Under the pieces are notes generated by a model. It was not told the DNA's origin. It saw only the letters and a list, made by a program, of their open reading frames with translations, and did no database searches. The position numbers and the translations under genes were made by a program. A stretch of 39,759 nucleotides of DNA from an uncultured Rickettsiales bacterium (GTDB taxonomy: Bacteria; Pseudomonadota; Alphaproteobacteria; RF32; CAG-239). The first letter of the stretch is position 1; the number at the start of each line of letters is the position of its first letter. The stretch spans positions 1 to 39,759 of the forward strand of contig URXV01000012.1 in the NCBI GenBank assembly GCA_900551865.1. Direction: 5' to 3'. Below are positions 25,433 through 33,779 of this stretch, piece by piece.

Positions 25433-26377
25433 ATGAAATATGCATTTGTTTTTCCGGGACAGGGCTCACAGTTTGTGGGCATGGGAAAAGAACTGGCCGA
25501 AAATTTTAATTCTGCCAAAGAGGTGTTTGAGGAAGTCAATCAGGCTCTGGGGCAGGATTTGTATAAGGTTATGACCGAAGGGCCTGATTCAGAGTTGACG
25601 CTCACGGCTAACACCCAGCCTGCGTTGATGGCTGTTTCCATGGCTGTGGCGAGGGTTTTGGAAAAAGAATTCAATATCAGTTTGAAAGACAAGGCTGCAT
25701 TTGTGGCCGGGCATTCGCTCGGTGAATATTCTGCCGCTTGTGCGGCGGGAGTATTTTCCCTTTCTGACACGGCGAAACTGTTGCGCATTCGCGGCAACGC
25801 TATGCAGCAGGCCGTTCCTGTCGGCGTCGGCGGTATGGCTGCCGTTCTCGGATTATCTTATAAAGACGTCGGCGCACTGGTTGACGCGTGCAATGACGAA
25901 GCGCACTACTGCGTCGCGGCAAATGACAATTCCGACGGGCAGGTCGTTTTGTCCGGACACATTCAGGCAATTGAAAAAGCTGTTGAAATCGCTTCGGAAT
26001 TCGGCGCGAAAAGATGTTTAAAACTTCCGGTTTCCGCACCTTTCCACAGCCCGCTGATGCAACCGGCCGCAGAAACCATGGCGCGGGCGTTTATGGAGGT
26101 TGATGCGCATAATGCGTTTATTCCGATTGTAGCCAACGTTTTGGCTGCTCCGGAAACAGAAAAGAAAGAAATCATCAAAAACTTGATTGAACAAGTTACC
26201 GGCACCGTCAGATGGAGAGAAACAATGGCTTTCTTTGGCGCCAACGGCGTTACAGACCTTGTAGAACTCGGCGCCGGAAAAGTTCTCTCCGGCATTGCCA
26301 AACGGAGCCTTAAAGAGGTAAATTCCGTTTCAGTCTGCTCCGTACAGGAAATTGAAGAACTGGCAAAAAATCTGTAA
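25433..26377 (+). CDS. fabD: Malonyl-CoA:ACP S-malonyltransferase
   Basis: Loads malonate onto acyl carrier protein for fatty-acid elongation. PGQGSQ at the N-terminus builds the oxyanion hole; the nucleophile elbow GHSLGEY (Ser about residue 94) and catalytic His in APFHSPLM (about 205) are present, as is the terminal VELGAGKVLSGI. The length of 314 residues matches the family. fabG follows 24 bases later, giving a short fatty-acid operon without fabH upstream or acpP downstream. Confidence 0.97.
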   Translation: MKYAFVFPGQGSQFVGMGKELAENFNSAKEVFEEVNQALGQDLYKVMTEGPDSELTLTANTQPALMAVSMAVARVLEKEFNISLKDKAAFVAGHSLGEYSAACAAGVFSLSDTAKLLRIRGNAMQQAVPVGVGGMAAVLGLSYKDVGALVDACNDEAHYCVAANDNSDGQVVLSGHIQAIEKAVEIASEFGAKRCLKLPVSAPFHSPLMQPAAETMARAFMEVDAHNAFIPIVANVLAAPETEKKEIIKNLIEQVTGTVRWRETMAFFGANGVTDLVELGAGKVLSGIAKRSLKEVNSVSVCSVQEIEELAKNL

Positions 26378-26401
26378 CTTTTTGAAGAAAAGGACAACAA
26401 T

Positions 26402-27139
26402 ATGTTTAATTTAGATGGTAAAATTGCATTAATTACCGGTGCTGCCGGAGGACTTGGAGACAAAATCGCCCGCACTCTGCACGCTCAGGGAGCAACATTG
26501 GCTTTGACGGATATGCGTGCCGAACCGATGGAAAAGTTAAAGGCTGAACTGGGTTCCCGCGTTGAATGCTTTACGGCTAACCTGACAAACTCCGACGATG
26601 TTCACAACCTTGTCAAAGAGGTTGAAGAAAAGATGGGGCGTATCGACATTCTTGTCAACAATGCAGGATTAACCCGCGACAATTTGTTTATGCGCATGAG
26701 CGACGAAGACTGGCAACTGGTTTTGGACGTTAACCTGTCCGCCGGCTTCAAACTTGCCAAAGCAGCCATCCGCGGCATGATGAAGAGAAGATATGGCCGC
26801 ATTATCGGCATCGCCTCGGTTGTCGGCGTTATGGGAAATGCCGGACAGGCAAACTATTCCGCTTCCAAAGCAGGTATGATTGCCATGAACAAATGCCTGG
26901 CACAGGAAGTCGGCTCCCGCGGCATTACCGTTAACTCCATTGCTCCGGGCTTTATCAGAACGCCGATGACAGACGTTTTGCCTGACGATGTCAAGGCGCA
27001 GCTTCTGAACAAGATTCCAGAAGGCAAACTGGGCGAAGCTCAGGATATTGCCAATGCTGTAGCTTTTCTGGCTTCCGATGAAGCACAGTACATTACAGGC
27101 CAGACACTGCACGTTAATGGCGGCATGGCGATGATTTAA
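26402..27139 (+). CDS. fabG: 3-oxoacyl-ACP reductase
   Basis: NADPH-dependent reductase of the fatty-acid cycle, a classical short-chain dehydrogenase of 245 residues. The nucleotide motif TGAAGGLGDKIA, the NNAG motif (LVNNAGLTRDNLFMRM), catalytic Ser in GIASVVGVMGN, Tyr153 and Lys157 in YSASKAG, and the closing HVNGGMAMI are all typical of FabG rather than other SDRs. It is probably translated from the fabD transcript. acpP, normally the next gene, is not present; a hairpin-rich region ends the operon instead. Confidence 0.96.
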   Translation: MFNLDGKIALITGAAGGLGDKIARTLHAQGATLALTDMRAEPMEKLKAELGSRVECFTANLTNSDDVHNLVKEVEEKMGRIDILVNNAGLTRDNLFMRMSDEDWQLVLDVNLSAGFKLAKAAIRGMMKRRYGRIIGIASVVGVMGNAGQANYSASKAGMIAMNKCLAQEVGSRGITVNSIAPGFIRTPMTDVLPDDVKAQLLNKIPEGKLGEAQDIANAVAFLASDEAQYITGQTLHVNGGMAMI

Positions 27140-27169
27140 CACATCACCCAGCGCGTACAAGCAATCAAA

Positions 27170-27202
27170 AAGTGCTGGCTCTTATGAGGCGGCGCTTTTT
27201 TT
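27170..27202 (+). terminator. Probable terminator after fabG
   Basis: AAAAGTGCT pairs with GGCGCTTTT (with G-T wobbles) around CTTATGAGGC, followed by TTTTTGTTTG. It lies about 30 bases beyond the fabG stop. Confidence 0.6.
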
Positions 27203-27245
27203 GTTTGCCTGAACACATCAAAAACAAACATTTCAGATTCGCTAA

Positions 27246-27282
27246 AAAAGACAGAGTTCCCGACTCTGTCTTTTAGATTTTA
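27246..27282 (+). terminator. Second hairpin terminator between fabG and mraZ
   Basis: A perfect 12-bp stem (AAAAGACAGAGT at 27246-27257 with ACTCTGTCTTTT at 27263-27274) with a five-base loop. The A and T runs on both sides would allow it to work on either strand; it insulates the division cluster. Confidence 0.75.
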
Positions 27283-27291
27283 TTAACAGGT

Positions 27292-27300
27292 TTATCCACA
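27292..27300 (+). promoter_or_regulatory. Consensus DnaA-box 9-mer upstream of mraZ
   Basis: TTATCCACA matches the high-affinity DnaA box exactly. It lies about 80 bases before the predicted mraZ promoter. One perfect 9-mer in a window this size is not rare (about 0.3 expected on both strands), so function is uncertain. Confidence 0.4.
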
Positions 27301-27379
27301 TTTAAATTGCTGAAACAGCTGCTTTTGATCGTGAAAGCATAAAAAAGTTAATTTTTTGATAAAAACATACATTTTTCCA

Positions 27380-27408
27380 TTGATTCCCATAAAATACCAT
27401 GTTATACC
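27380..27408 (+). promoter_or_regulatory. Probable mraZ promoter
   Basis: TTGATT (27380-27385) and TATACC (27403-27408) are 17 bases apart. The initial transcribed region contains the inverted repeat ACAC-TTAAT-GTGT. The ATG is 32 bases downstream. Confidence 0.5.
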
Positions 27409-27439
27409 ACACTTAATGTGTACACGAGAGAAATAAACA

Positions 27440-27907
27440 ATGCGCAAAACTTTTTTGTTTTTAGATACAATTGCCAATAAAGTGGACGCCAAAGGCCGCG
27501 TTTCCCTGCCGGCAGATTACCGCGCAATCGTTAAAGAACTCTCAACAGAAATCGTTTGTTACAGAAGTTTAACATCTCCTTGTATTGAAGGCTGTACAGA
27601 AGATCTTTTGGAGAAACTGGCTACTGACATTGAAAACAGCACGGACTTTTTTTCCGAAACGCAGGACGATTTGACCAATCTTATTTTCGGCGATGCCAAG
27701 AGATTTACATTTGACAGCACGGGCAGGATTATGCTGACAGAAAAACTGATTAAGCATGCGGAGATAACCGACACGGCCGTTTTTGTCGGCAAAGGGCGAA
27801 AATTCCAGATATGGAGCGAAGCAAACTGGGCTAAAGAAGAGGAGCGCCTGAGAGAAAAAGTCCGGCAAAACCGCCCGTCGTTAAAGAACGAGGAGGGCCG
27901 GCCATGA
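27440..27907 (+). CDS. mraZ: Transcriptional regulator MraZ
   Basis: First gene of the division and cell-wall cluster; in other bacteria MraZ binds repeats in its own promoter and tunes the operon. Two SpoVT/AbrB-type beta folds are visible, marked by DAKGRVSLPADYR near the N-terminus and DSTGRIMLTEKLIKHA in the middle. The length of 155 residues is normal. Its stop overlaps the rsmH start as ATGA. I could not find a clear array of the MraZ-box repeats known from other lineages upstream of it. Confidence 0.95.
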   Translation: MRKTFLFLDTIANKVDAKGRVSLPADYRAIVKELSTEIVCYRSLTSPCIEGCTEDLLEKLATDIENSTDFFSETQDDLTNLIFGDAKRFTFDSTGRIMLTEKLIKHAEITDTAVFVGKGRKFQIWSEANWAKEEERLREKVRQNRPSLKNEEGRP

Positions 27908-28839
27908 ATTCTCTCCGCCACATTCCGGTTATGCTGAACGAGGTTTTGGAAACGCTGTGTCCGGAAGCAGGAAAGACATACGTTGACGCGACATTCGGAA
28001 ACGGCGGGTACAGCGAAGCTATTTTAAAAGCGGCAAACTGCAAAATCATTGCGATTGACCGGGATCCGACAGTCAGGATACGGGCAGAGGAACTAAAAAC
28101 CCTATACGGCGACCGTTTTGAATTTATCGCCGGAACTTTCGGCAATATTGCCGAACTGATTAAGCAACCGGTTGACGGCGTGGTTTTTGACATCGGCGTT
28201 TCATCTATGCAGATTGACGAAGGAGAACGGGGATTTTCATACGCAAAAGAGGCTGATTTGGATATGCGGATGTCGCAAGAGGGAATATCCGCCAAAGACA
28301 TTGTCAATACCCTGCCAGAAAAAGAACTCGCCGATTTAATTTACCAATATGGAGAAGAACGAAAATCGCGCCAGATTGCCCGGGCAATTGCAACGCGGCG
28401 TGAGACCGGGGAAATCCGGACAACAACAGAACTGGCCGAATTGATTTATGGCATTATTCCGCCCCGGAAAGGCCAGACCGACCCGGCAACGCGCACGTTT
28501 CAGGCTTTACGCATTGCCGTTAACGACGAATTGCACCAGCTGGAAGCGGGCCTTTGGGGAGCGCTGAATATTCTTCGGGCAGACGGACGAATCGTTGTTG
28601 TCGACTTCCATTCGCTTGAAGACAGAATCGTTAAAAACTTTTTTGCCGCCAATACCGCTAAAAAAGTTCATGTTTCACGCTACAAAGAACCCGACACTGA
28701 TAAAACTGCCGCGCAAACGGCGTTCAGCTTTTCTTCAAAAGCTATCCTGCCTTCAGAACAAGAATGCAGGGAAAACCCCAGAGCCCATTCCGCAAAGTTA
28801 AGATATGCGATAAAAAGAAAGGAACAAAACAATGAGTAA
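27904..28839 (+). CDS. rsmH: 16S rRNA (cytosine-1402-N4)-methyltransferase RsmH
   Basis: Methylates the N4 of C1402 in the decoding centre. It opens with HIPVMLNEVLETL, followed by SAM motif YVDATFGNGGYSEAIL, acidic IAIDRDP, VVFDIGVSSMQIDEGERGFS, LDMRMSQ and the C-terminal VVDFHSLEDRIVKNFF. The length of 311 residues is standard. It overlaps mraZ by four bases and ftsL by eight, the usual mra order. Confidence 0.97.
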   Translation: MNSLRHIPVMLNEVLETLCPEAGKTYVDATFGNGGYSEAILKAANCKIIAIDRDPTVRIRAEELKTLYGDRFEFIAGTFGNIAELIKQPVDGVVFDIGVSSMQIDEGERGFSYAKEADLDMRMSQEGISAKDIVNTLPEKELADLIYQYGEERKSRQIARAIATRRETGEIRTTTELAELIYGIIPPRKGQTDPATRTFQALRIAVNDELHQLEAGLWGALNILRADGRIVVVDFHSLEDRIVKNFFAANTAKKVHVSRYKEPDTDKTAAQTAFSFSSKAILPSEQECRENPRAHSAKLRYAIKRKEQNNE

Positions 28840-29191
28840 CGTAAAAACGGCTATTTCTATTTTATGGTTTTTATTTACCGTCGTTATCGGTTCTTATTAT
28901 TTCGTCTTAACCAATGATGTGCAAAATCTTGAAAAAGAGCTGGCTCAAATTAACCGTGACATAGAAAACGATATTCGCGACATTCACATTCTGGAAGCGG
29001 ACTGGAGCGAACTTAACAATCCCGAACGCCTGAAAGTTTTGGCAGGAAAATATATTTCGCTGGATTTTATCAAGCCTGAACAAATTATTAACTATTCTGC
29101 TCTACCATTAGAAGGAGAGATTATTGAGAATCCGACAATGTTTGCAAAAAACAGCAGAGGATTGAGACGTCTCGCCAACTCGGAAAGATAA
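28832..29191 (+). CDS. ftsL: Cell division protein FtsL
   Basis: Small bitopic divisome protein of 119 residues, assigned from architecture and position: a short cytoplasmic N-terminus, one helix (AISILWFLFTVVIGSYYFVL) and a periplasmic coiled coil (LEKELAQINRDIENDIRDIH) ending in the LxAxWSxLxNPERL-type motif seen in alphaproteobacterial FtsL (ILEADWSELNNPERLKVLA). It lies between rsmH and ftsI, as in the canonical cluster. Its partners FtsB and FtsQ are not in the window. Confidence 0.88.
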   Translation: MSNVKTAISILWFLFTVVIGSYYFVLTNDVQNLEKELAQINRDIENDIRDIHILEADWSELNNPERLKVLAGKYISLDFIKPEQIINYSALPLEGEIIENPTMFAKNSRGLRRLANSER

Positions 29192-29210
29192 TAAACTTAA
29201 TGGTAGCAAG

Positions 29211-30959
29211 GTGTTAAAGGTCAGTTTATCAAGAAAAAAAAGCGCATATCCCTATACGCCAGGGCAAGAAATTTATTTTTCAGCCGGAACTTTCGGCTGG
29301 GAAACAGACGATGAGGCGGTTAACGTCTGCCGCAACCGTATTATGGTTATTATCGGCTTGTTTTTGCTTATCTATGCTGTAATCGTGATACGAATTTTTA
29401 ATGTCTGCCTGGTGGACGGCATCCAGCTGGACAGGGAAGCCATTTCTTATTATCGTCCTCGTACCGGTTTGGTCTTTCCTGTACACCGCGCCAACATTAC
29501 CGACAGAAACGGAGTCGTCGTTGCGACCAACCTGCCGACTGTCAACCTTTTTACCAACCCCAAAAAAGTAAGCAGTGCCAAAATTGTAGCGCAGAAACTT
29601 GCGGAAATTTTTGATGACACAAGTTATGAAGACTTTTTGATTAAATTGACCCGAAAGTCCAGCTTTGTTTATTTAAAGCGCAATATTTCCCCGCAGCAAC
29701 AGGCCAGAGTCAATGCGCTTGGTTTCCCTGAACTGGAATTTCAGCCCAGCGAAATCAGGGTTTACCCGCAAAAAGAGCTGTTGGCACATGTTTTGGGCAA
29801 TACAGATATTGACAACGAGGGAATTGCCGGACTGGAAAAATCCTTAAACGACCGTTTGAGTTCTTCTACAAAAGACTTGAAACTGACGATAGATCTCGGC
29901 GTGCAGTACGCTGTTCGCGACGAACTGCTGAAAGCAAAAGAGAAATTTAAAGCAGAACGCGCCACTGCCGTTGTTATGGATATTAATACTTCCGAAATTA
30001 TTGCACTGGCTTCTGTTCCCGATTATGATTTAAACCGGCGGGATTTTAAGGACAAAGACATTAAATTTAACTTTGCAACACTCGGCGTCTATGAAGCCGG
30101 ATCCGTTTTTAAGGTCTTTAATACGGCTTTGGGTTTAGACAGCGGAAAAATAAAAATTACTGACAGTTTCGACGCTACAAAGCCGTTGAAAATGGGAAGG
30201 CATCGCATCACCGACTACAGGGTTCCGGCAAAATGGCTGACCGTCGGCGAAACACTCATCCATTCCTCCAACATAGCTTCGGCTCTGATGGCTCTCAAAG
30301 TCGGCAAAGAGCTGCAAATCAAATTTCTGAAAAACCTCGGTTTGTTTGACAAGATAGAAAATCTGGAAATATATGAAAAAGGGCGGCCGCTTCACCGCAG
30401 CGAAAGATATTGGCAGGACGACACCGTGGCTACGACGGCCTACGGCTATGGCATCTCGGTTACGCCCATTCATATCCTGACAGCCTTTTCCGCAGTTCTT
30501 AACGGCGGCATTTATACCCCCCCTACCCTGATTTCCGAACCAGGAAACAGGAAAAGCCGGCGGGTTATCTCTACACAAACTTCTATGGATATGCGCAAGC
30601 TGCTGCGTGATGTCGTGATTTACGGTTCCGCCAAAAACGCCAATATTGACGGTTATGAAGTTGCCGGAAAAACCGGTACGGCAAACAAAATCGAACAGGG
30701 ACGCTATGTCAAAGGCAAGAATATGACTTCTTTTGTTGCAGCTTTTCCGATATCGGCTCCCAAATATGCAATGATTGTGGTTTTAGATTCTCCCAAATCT
30801 TTAAAAGAAACATTCGGTTTTAATACCTCCGGCTGGAACGCCGTGCCGACAGGCGGAAAGATTATCACCCGAATCGCTCCGCAACTCAATATCCGCCCTA
30901 ATTATGATTTAGATACACAAAGAATGACCGTACTCAAAAGTTATAACAGCCACGACTAA
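29211..30959 (+). CDS. ftsI: Septal peptidoglycan transpeptidase FtsI (PBP3)
   Basis: Cross-links septal peptidoglycan. One membrane helix at about residues 45-65 (MVIIGLFLLIYAVIVIRIF) precedes the PBP dimerisation domain (ITDRNGVVVATNLPTVNLF) and the transpeptidase domain with SVFK (about 297-300), SSN (about 352) and KTGT (about 487). The length of 582 residues is normal. The start is the GTG at 29211, 19 bases after ftsL; the ribosome-binding site is poor, so coupling to ftsL translation or another start is possible. The next genes of the usual cluster (murE, murF, mraY) are absent. Confidence 0.95.
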   Translation: MLKVSLSRKKSAYPYTPGQEIYFSAGTFGWETDDEAVNVCRNRIMVIIGLFLLIYAVIVIRIFNVCLVDGIQLDREAISYYRPRTGLVFPVHRANITDRNGVVVATNLPTVNLFTNPKKVSSAKIVAQKLAEIFDDTSYEDFLIKLTRKSSFVYLKRNISPQQQARVNALGFPELEFQPSEIRVYPQKELLAHVLGNTDIDNEGIAGLEKSLNDRLSSSTKDLKLTIDLGVQYAVRDELLKAKEKFKAERATAVVMDINTSEIIALASVPDYDLNRRDFKDKDIKFNFATLGVYEAGSVFKVFNTALGLDSGKIKITDSFDATKPLKMGRHRITDYRVPAKWLTVGETLIHSSNIASALMALKVGKELQIKFLKNLGLFDKIENLEIYEKGRPLHRSERYWQDDTVATTAYGYGISVTPIHILTAFSAVLNGGIYTPPTLISEPGNRKSRRVISTQTSMDMRKLLRDVVIYGSAKNANIDGYEVAGKTGTANKIEQGRYVKGKNMTSFVAAFPISAPKYAMIVVLDSPKSLKETFGFNTSGWNAVPTGGKIITRIAPQLNIRPNYDLDTQRMTVLKSYNSHD

Positions 30960-31117
30960 AGTTTTAAACAAAACCTCCGATAAATAAATAGTTTATACAC
31001 AAATAGTATAGTTTGTTATTGAAAAATTTACTTTTGTTACTTAAGTTAGACGTGTCTAGTTGATTATGGGGTTACTCAATAAACAACCAAGTTTTTTTAA
31101 CCATATGGAGAAAATAA

Positions 31118-31570
31118 ATGAAAAAACTTTTAAGCTTGCTTTGTGCAGTTGTTTTATTATCAGGCTGTTCTACGACAAGTAGTTGGTTTGGTGGTAGCGA
31201 TTGCCAGTCTAAACTTGCCCGTGAATTTGCTGAAAATGCCAACACGACAGTTTATTTTGCTTTCGACAGCTCTGCTCTGTCTGCTGAAGCCGTTTCGGCC
31301 TTGGATTCTCAGATTGCATGGCTGAAGAAAAATCCGAAAGTTAACGTTGTTATTCAGGGCTACTGCGACAAGAGAGGTACTGCCGAATACAACCTGGCTC
31401 TGGGTGAACGCCGTGCCGATGCCGTTAAACAGTATCTGGTATCGCAGGGTATCTGCGCTTCAAGAATTGCCACTGTATCTTACGGCAAAGAATATGCTTT
31501 CCCGGGTGACACCGAAGAAGCTTATGCTAAGAGCCGCCGTGGTGTAACTGTTGTTGAATTAAGCAAATAA
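31118..31570 (+). CDS. pal: Peptidoglycan-associated lipoprotein Pal
   Basis: Outer-membrane lipoprotein that holds peptidoglycan and moves with the Tol system during constriction. The lipoprotein signal ends at LLSGC (Cys17). The OmpA-like domain shows TVYFAFDSSALS, VVIQGYCDKRGTAEYNLAL and GERRADAVKQYL. The length of 150 residues is typical. It is preceded by a 158-base gap, so it has its own promoter, and is followed by a strong terminator. tolB and the tolQRA genes, normally upstream, are not here. Confidence 0.96.
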   Translation: MKKLLSLLCAVVLLSGCSTTSSWFGGSDCQSKLAREFAENANTTVYFAFDSSALSAEAVSALDSQIAWLKKNPKVNVVIQGYCDKRGTAEYNLALGERRADAVKQYLVSQGICASRIATVSYGKEYAFPGDTEEAYAKSRRGVTVVELSK

Positions 31571-31592
31571 TTTAGCTTAAACAGGCTTTTTG

Positions 31593-31626
31593 AAAAACGT
31601 ATTCGCAAGAATACGTTTTTTTTGTT
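31593..31626 (+). terminator. Rho-independent terminator after pal
   Basis: A perfect 12-bp stem (AAAAACGTATTC at 31593-31604, GAATACGTTTTT at 31609-31620) closed by a GCAA tetraloop and followed by further Ts. Confidence 0.93.
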
Positions 31627-31652
31627 GAGTTCTAAATTATTTAGCCTATATT
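31625..31652 (+). promoter_or_regulatory. Probable cpoB-tilS promoter
   Basis: TTGAGT (31625-31630) and TATATT (31647-31652) with a 16-base spacer, directly after the pal terminator and 35 bases before the cpoB ATG. Confidence 0.5.
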
Positions 31653-31686
31653 TTATGTCAGGTTTGTTTTTTTGTTGAGGGAAATA

Positions 31687-32499
31687 ATGAAAAAATTTTG
31701 TTTTCTTGCTTTGAATGCGGCGGTTTTCTTTTCATCTCTTCCGACAAGGGCGGCAGATTCTTACCTACAGGATGAAATTGATCAGATTAAGAGCGACATA
31801 GTTGTTATCCAGCGACAGTTATACCGTGAAAAAAACGATACAACGGCTCCTAAGGAATCCGTGTCAAATTTTCAGGTACGTCTTGGCGAATACGATCAGA
31901 TGATTAGAGACATGAATGGGAAGGTTGAAAATGTTGAATACAGATTAAAGACATTGGAAAAAAAGCTGGAAACATTTGACAAAGATATTGACCTTCGTTT
32001 CGAACAGATAAAAAAACAGATGACGGCCGTTTCAGTTTCCAGACAGGAAAAAAACGAAAAAAAAGCCGCAGCAAAACCTTTGGCAAAGCCGGCAGTTCAG
32101 GCACCTAAAGGCATTGCACCGAAAGATCTGTATGAAGCGGCACTCACCGATTTGAAAAACAATAAGCTTACAGATGCCGAAACGAAATTAAACCAGTTTT
32201 TAACATCTTATCCCAAAGAGACACTGGCCGGAAATGCCCAATATTGGTTGGGAGAAGTTTATTACAAGCAACAGAATTTTGCCAAGGCGGCCGTTGCGTT
32301 CAAAGACGGATACAGCAAATATCCCCAAGGCTCCAAAGGCGCCGACTGCCTTTTGAAGCTTGGATTGTCAATGAAAGCGCTTGGAAAGAAAGAGGAGGCC
32401 TGTACGGCATTTGTTAATTTACCTACCGTCTTTAACAAGGTAAATACGGATATTGCTGCTCGTGCAAAAAAAGAAGCTGAGGCTTTAGGTTGCAAATAA
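31687..32499 (+). CDS. cpoB: Cell division coordinator CpoB (YbgF)
   Basis: Periplasmic Tol-Pal accessory protein that coordinates septal wall synthesis with outer-membrane constriction. A signal peptide is present (MKKFCFLALNAAVFFSSLPTRA), then a coiled coil (about 25-120, QIKSDIVVIQRQLY and VEYRLKTLEKKLETFDKD), a Lys/Ala/Pro linker and C-terminal TPRs (about 140-270) with LYEAALTDLKNNKLTDAE and the family's YWLGEVYYKQQNFAKA. ATG 31687 with GAGGGA upstream is preferred to the TTG at 31672. It overlaps tilS by 10 bases. Confidence 0.93.
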   Translation: MKKFCFLALNAAVFFSSLPTRAADSYLQDEIDQIKSDIVVIQRQLYREKNDTTAPKESVSNFQVRLGEYDQMIRDMNGKVENVEYRLKTLEKKLETFDKDIDLRFEQIKKQMTAVSVSRQEKNEKKAAAKPLAKPAVQAPKGIAPKDLYEAALTDLKNNKLTDAETKLNQFLTSYPKETLAGNAQYWLGEVYYKQQNFAKAAVAFKDGYSKYPQGSKGADCLLKLGLSMKALGKKEEACTAFVNLPTVFNKVNTDIAARAKKEAEALGCK

Positions 32500-33560
32500 T
32501 CAAGGATTTTCTGCAAAAAAATCATATCGTTTCGCCGGTTTATGCCTTGGGAGTGTCCGGCGGGGCAGACTCTTTGGCTATGGCTTTAATGTTCAGACAA
32601 GAATTCCCCGATTTGCGTCTTGTAGCCCTTACCGTTGACCACAGACTGCGCCCAACCTCACGGCAAGAAGCCGAATACGTCGCTTCTGTTATGAAAGCTC
32701 ATAAAATTGAACACCATATCCTTGTTTGGCAAGGCGCTAAGCCGTTAACCGGAATTGAAGAAAAGGCCCGCCGGGCGCGATATGAACTTTTGTGCGGCTG
32801 GTGCCGACAACACGACATCACTCATCTGGCAATAGCCCACCATCTGTTTGACCAGGCTGAGACTTTTTTAATGCGGCTGCAACGCGGAAGCGGTGTGAAA
32901 GGCTTGGCGGCAATGGATAACATCTGCCGATGCAATGATGTTTGTATTTTACGTCCTTTGCTTGATGTTCATCCTGATGTTTTGAAAGAATACCTAATAC
33001 AAAAAAATATCCAATGGATTGAAGACGAATCGAATCAGTGCCAAGACTTTCTCAGGGCTCGTATACGGTCTTTTCTACCTGATATGGAAGCAAGAACCGG
33101 CATCAGCGCCGTAAAAATCTGCACAGCCGTCCGCAACTTGCAGAGGACGAAATCATTTTTAGAAGACACGGCGAAAACTATTATAAGCACTAAAATTCAC
33201 AAATGGAAAAACAGCGGATATTCTTTTGACTATACGGAATACTTAAGCTGGCATTCAGAGCTTAAATTTCACATTCTGGGAAAATTAATCCGAGAATTGG
33301 GTGTAAGCGATTATACTCCCGAAGCAGAGAGCCTTTTATCCCTTATTGCCGAAACAGAAAATCCTGATTTTGAAAGCCACACTTTAGGCGGATGCCTTAT
33401 TATCCATTACGATATGAGATTGTGGATTATACGGGAACAACGTAATAAGATTTCCATCGGCACATCTTCAGATTGGGATAATTTTATTAAGCAAAATCCA
33501 GAGGTTAGAGGTATTAAGCTGCCTCCAAAGCTTAAGACCGCCCTGCTTCTTGAAAAATAA
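32490..33560 (+). CDS. tilS: tRNA(Ile)-lysidine synthase
   Basis: Converts C34 of the CAU-anticodon tRNA-Ile to lysidine, so that it reads AUA. The ATP PP-loop SGGADSLAMAL lies near residue 25, followed by VALTVDHRLRPTSRQEAEYV, HHILVWQG, ARYELLCGWC and IAHHLFDQAETFLMRLQRGSG, the standard family sequence. The start appears to be TTG 32490 inside the last codons of cpoB. At 356 residues it is shorter than the E. coli enzyme and seems to lack most of the C-terminal domain, as in many short TilS forms. ftsH, the usual next gene, is missing. Confidence 0.95.
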   Translation: MQIIKDFLQKNHIVSPVYALGVSGGADSLAMALMFRQEFPDLRLVALTVDHRLRPTSRQEAEYVASVMKAHKIEHHILVWQGAKPLTGIEEKARRARYELLCGWCRQHDITHLAIAHHLFDQAETFLMRLQRGSGVKGLAAMDNICRCNDVCILRPLLDVHPDVLKEYLIQKNIQWIEDESNQCQDFLRARIRSFLPDMEARTGISAVKICTAVRNLQRTKSFLEDTAKTIISTKIHKWKNSGYSFDYTEYLSWHSELKFHILGKLIRELGVSDYTPEAESLLSLIAETENPDFESHTLGGCLIIHYDMRLWIIREQRNKISIGTSSDWDNFIKQNPEVRGIKLPPKLKTALLLEK

Positions 33561-33583
33561 TCACAAAAAAGATAAAAAAACTC

Positions 33584-33612
33584 TTGCATTTATATTTTTT
33601 GTTGGCTATAAG
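33584..33612 (+). promoter_or_regulatory. Promoter of tRNA-Asp
   Basis: TTGCAT (33584-33589) and TATAAG (33607-33612) are separated by 17 bases; the tRNA begins 16 bases downstream. Confidence 0.65.
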
Positions 33613-33627
33613 TGTTTCTGTTCTGAT

Positions 33628-33704
33628 GGGGGCGTAGTTCAGCTGGTTAGAATACATGCCTGTCACGCATGGGGTCGCGGGTTCGAGCCCCGTCGCTCCC
33701 GCCA
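33628..33704 (+). tRNA. tRNA-Asp (anticodon GTC)
   Basis: A 77-nt cloverleaf can be read directly. The 7-bp acceptor GGGGGCG pairs with CGCTCCC (one G-T pair), the D arm contains TAGTTCAGCTGGTTAGA, the anticodon loop CTGTCAC gives GTC, and the T arm is GCGGGTTCGAGCCCCGT. The discriminator G and an encoded CCA end it. It has its own promoter and terminator. Confidence 0.97.
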
Positions 33705-33708
33705 GTTG

Positions 33709-33738
33709 TAAAAGCAGTCTCTTGAGACTGCTTTTTTT
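33709..33738 (+). terminator. Terminator after tRNA-Asp
   Basis: AAGCAGTCTC and GAGACTGCTT form a 10-bp stem followed by seven Ts. Confidence 0.9.
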
Positions 33739-33779
33739 GTATCCCTAACATTTAACCGGAAACTTAGGGCGAATAACCT

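Noticed and set aside
27300..27439. MraZ-box-type repeats upstream of mraZ
   Set aside because: Only one TTCCCA-like element was seen; no regularly spaced array as in other lineages.
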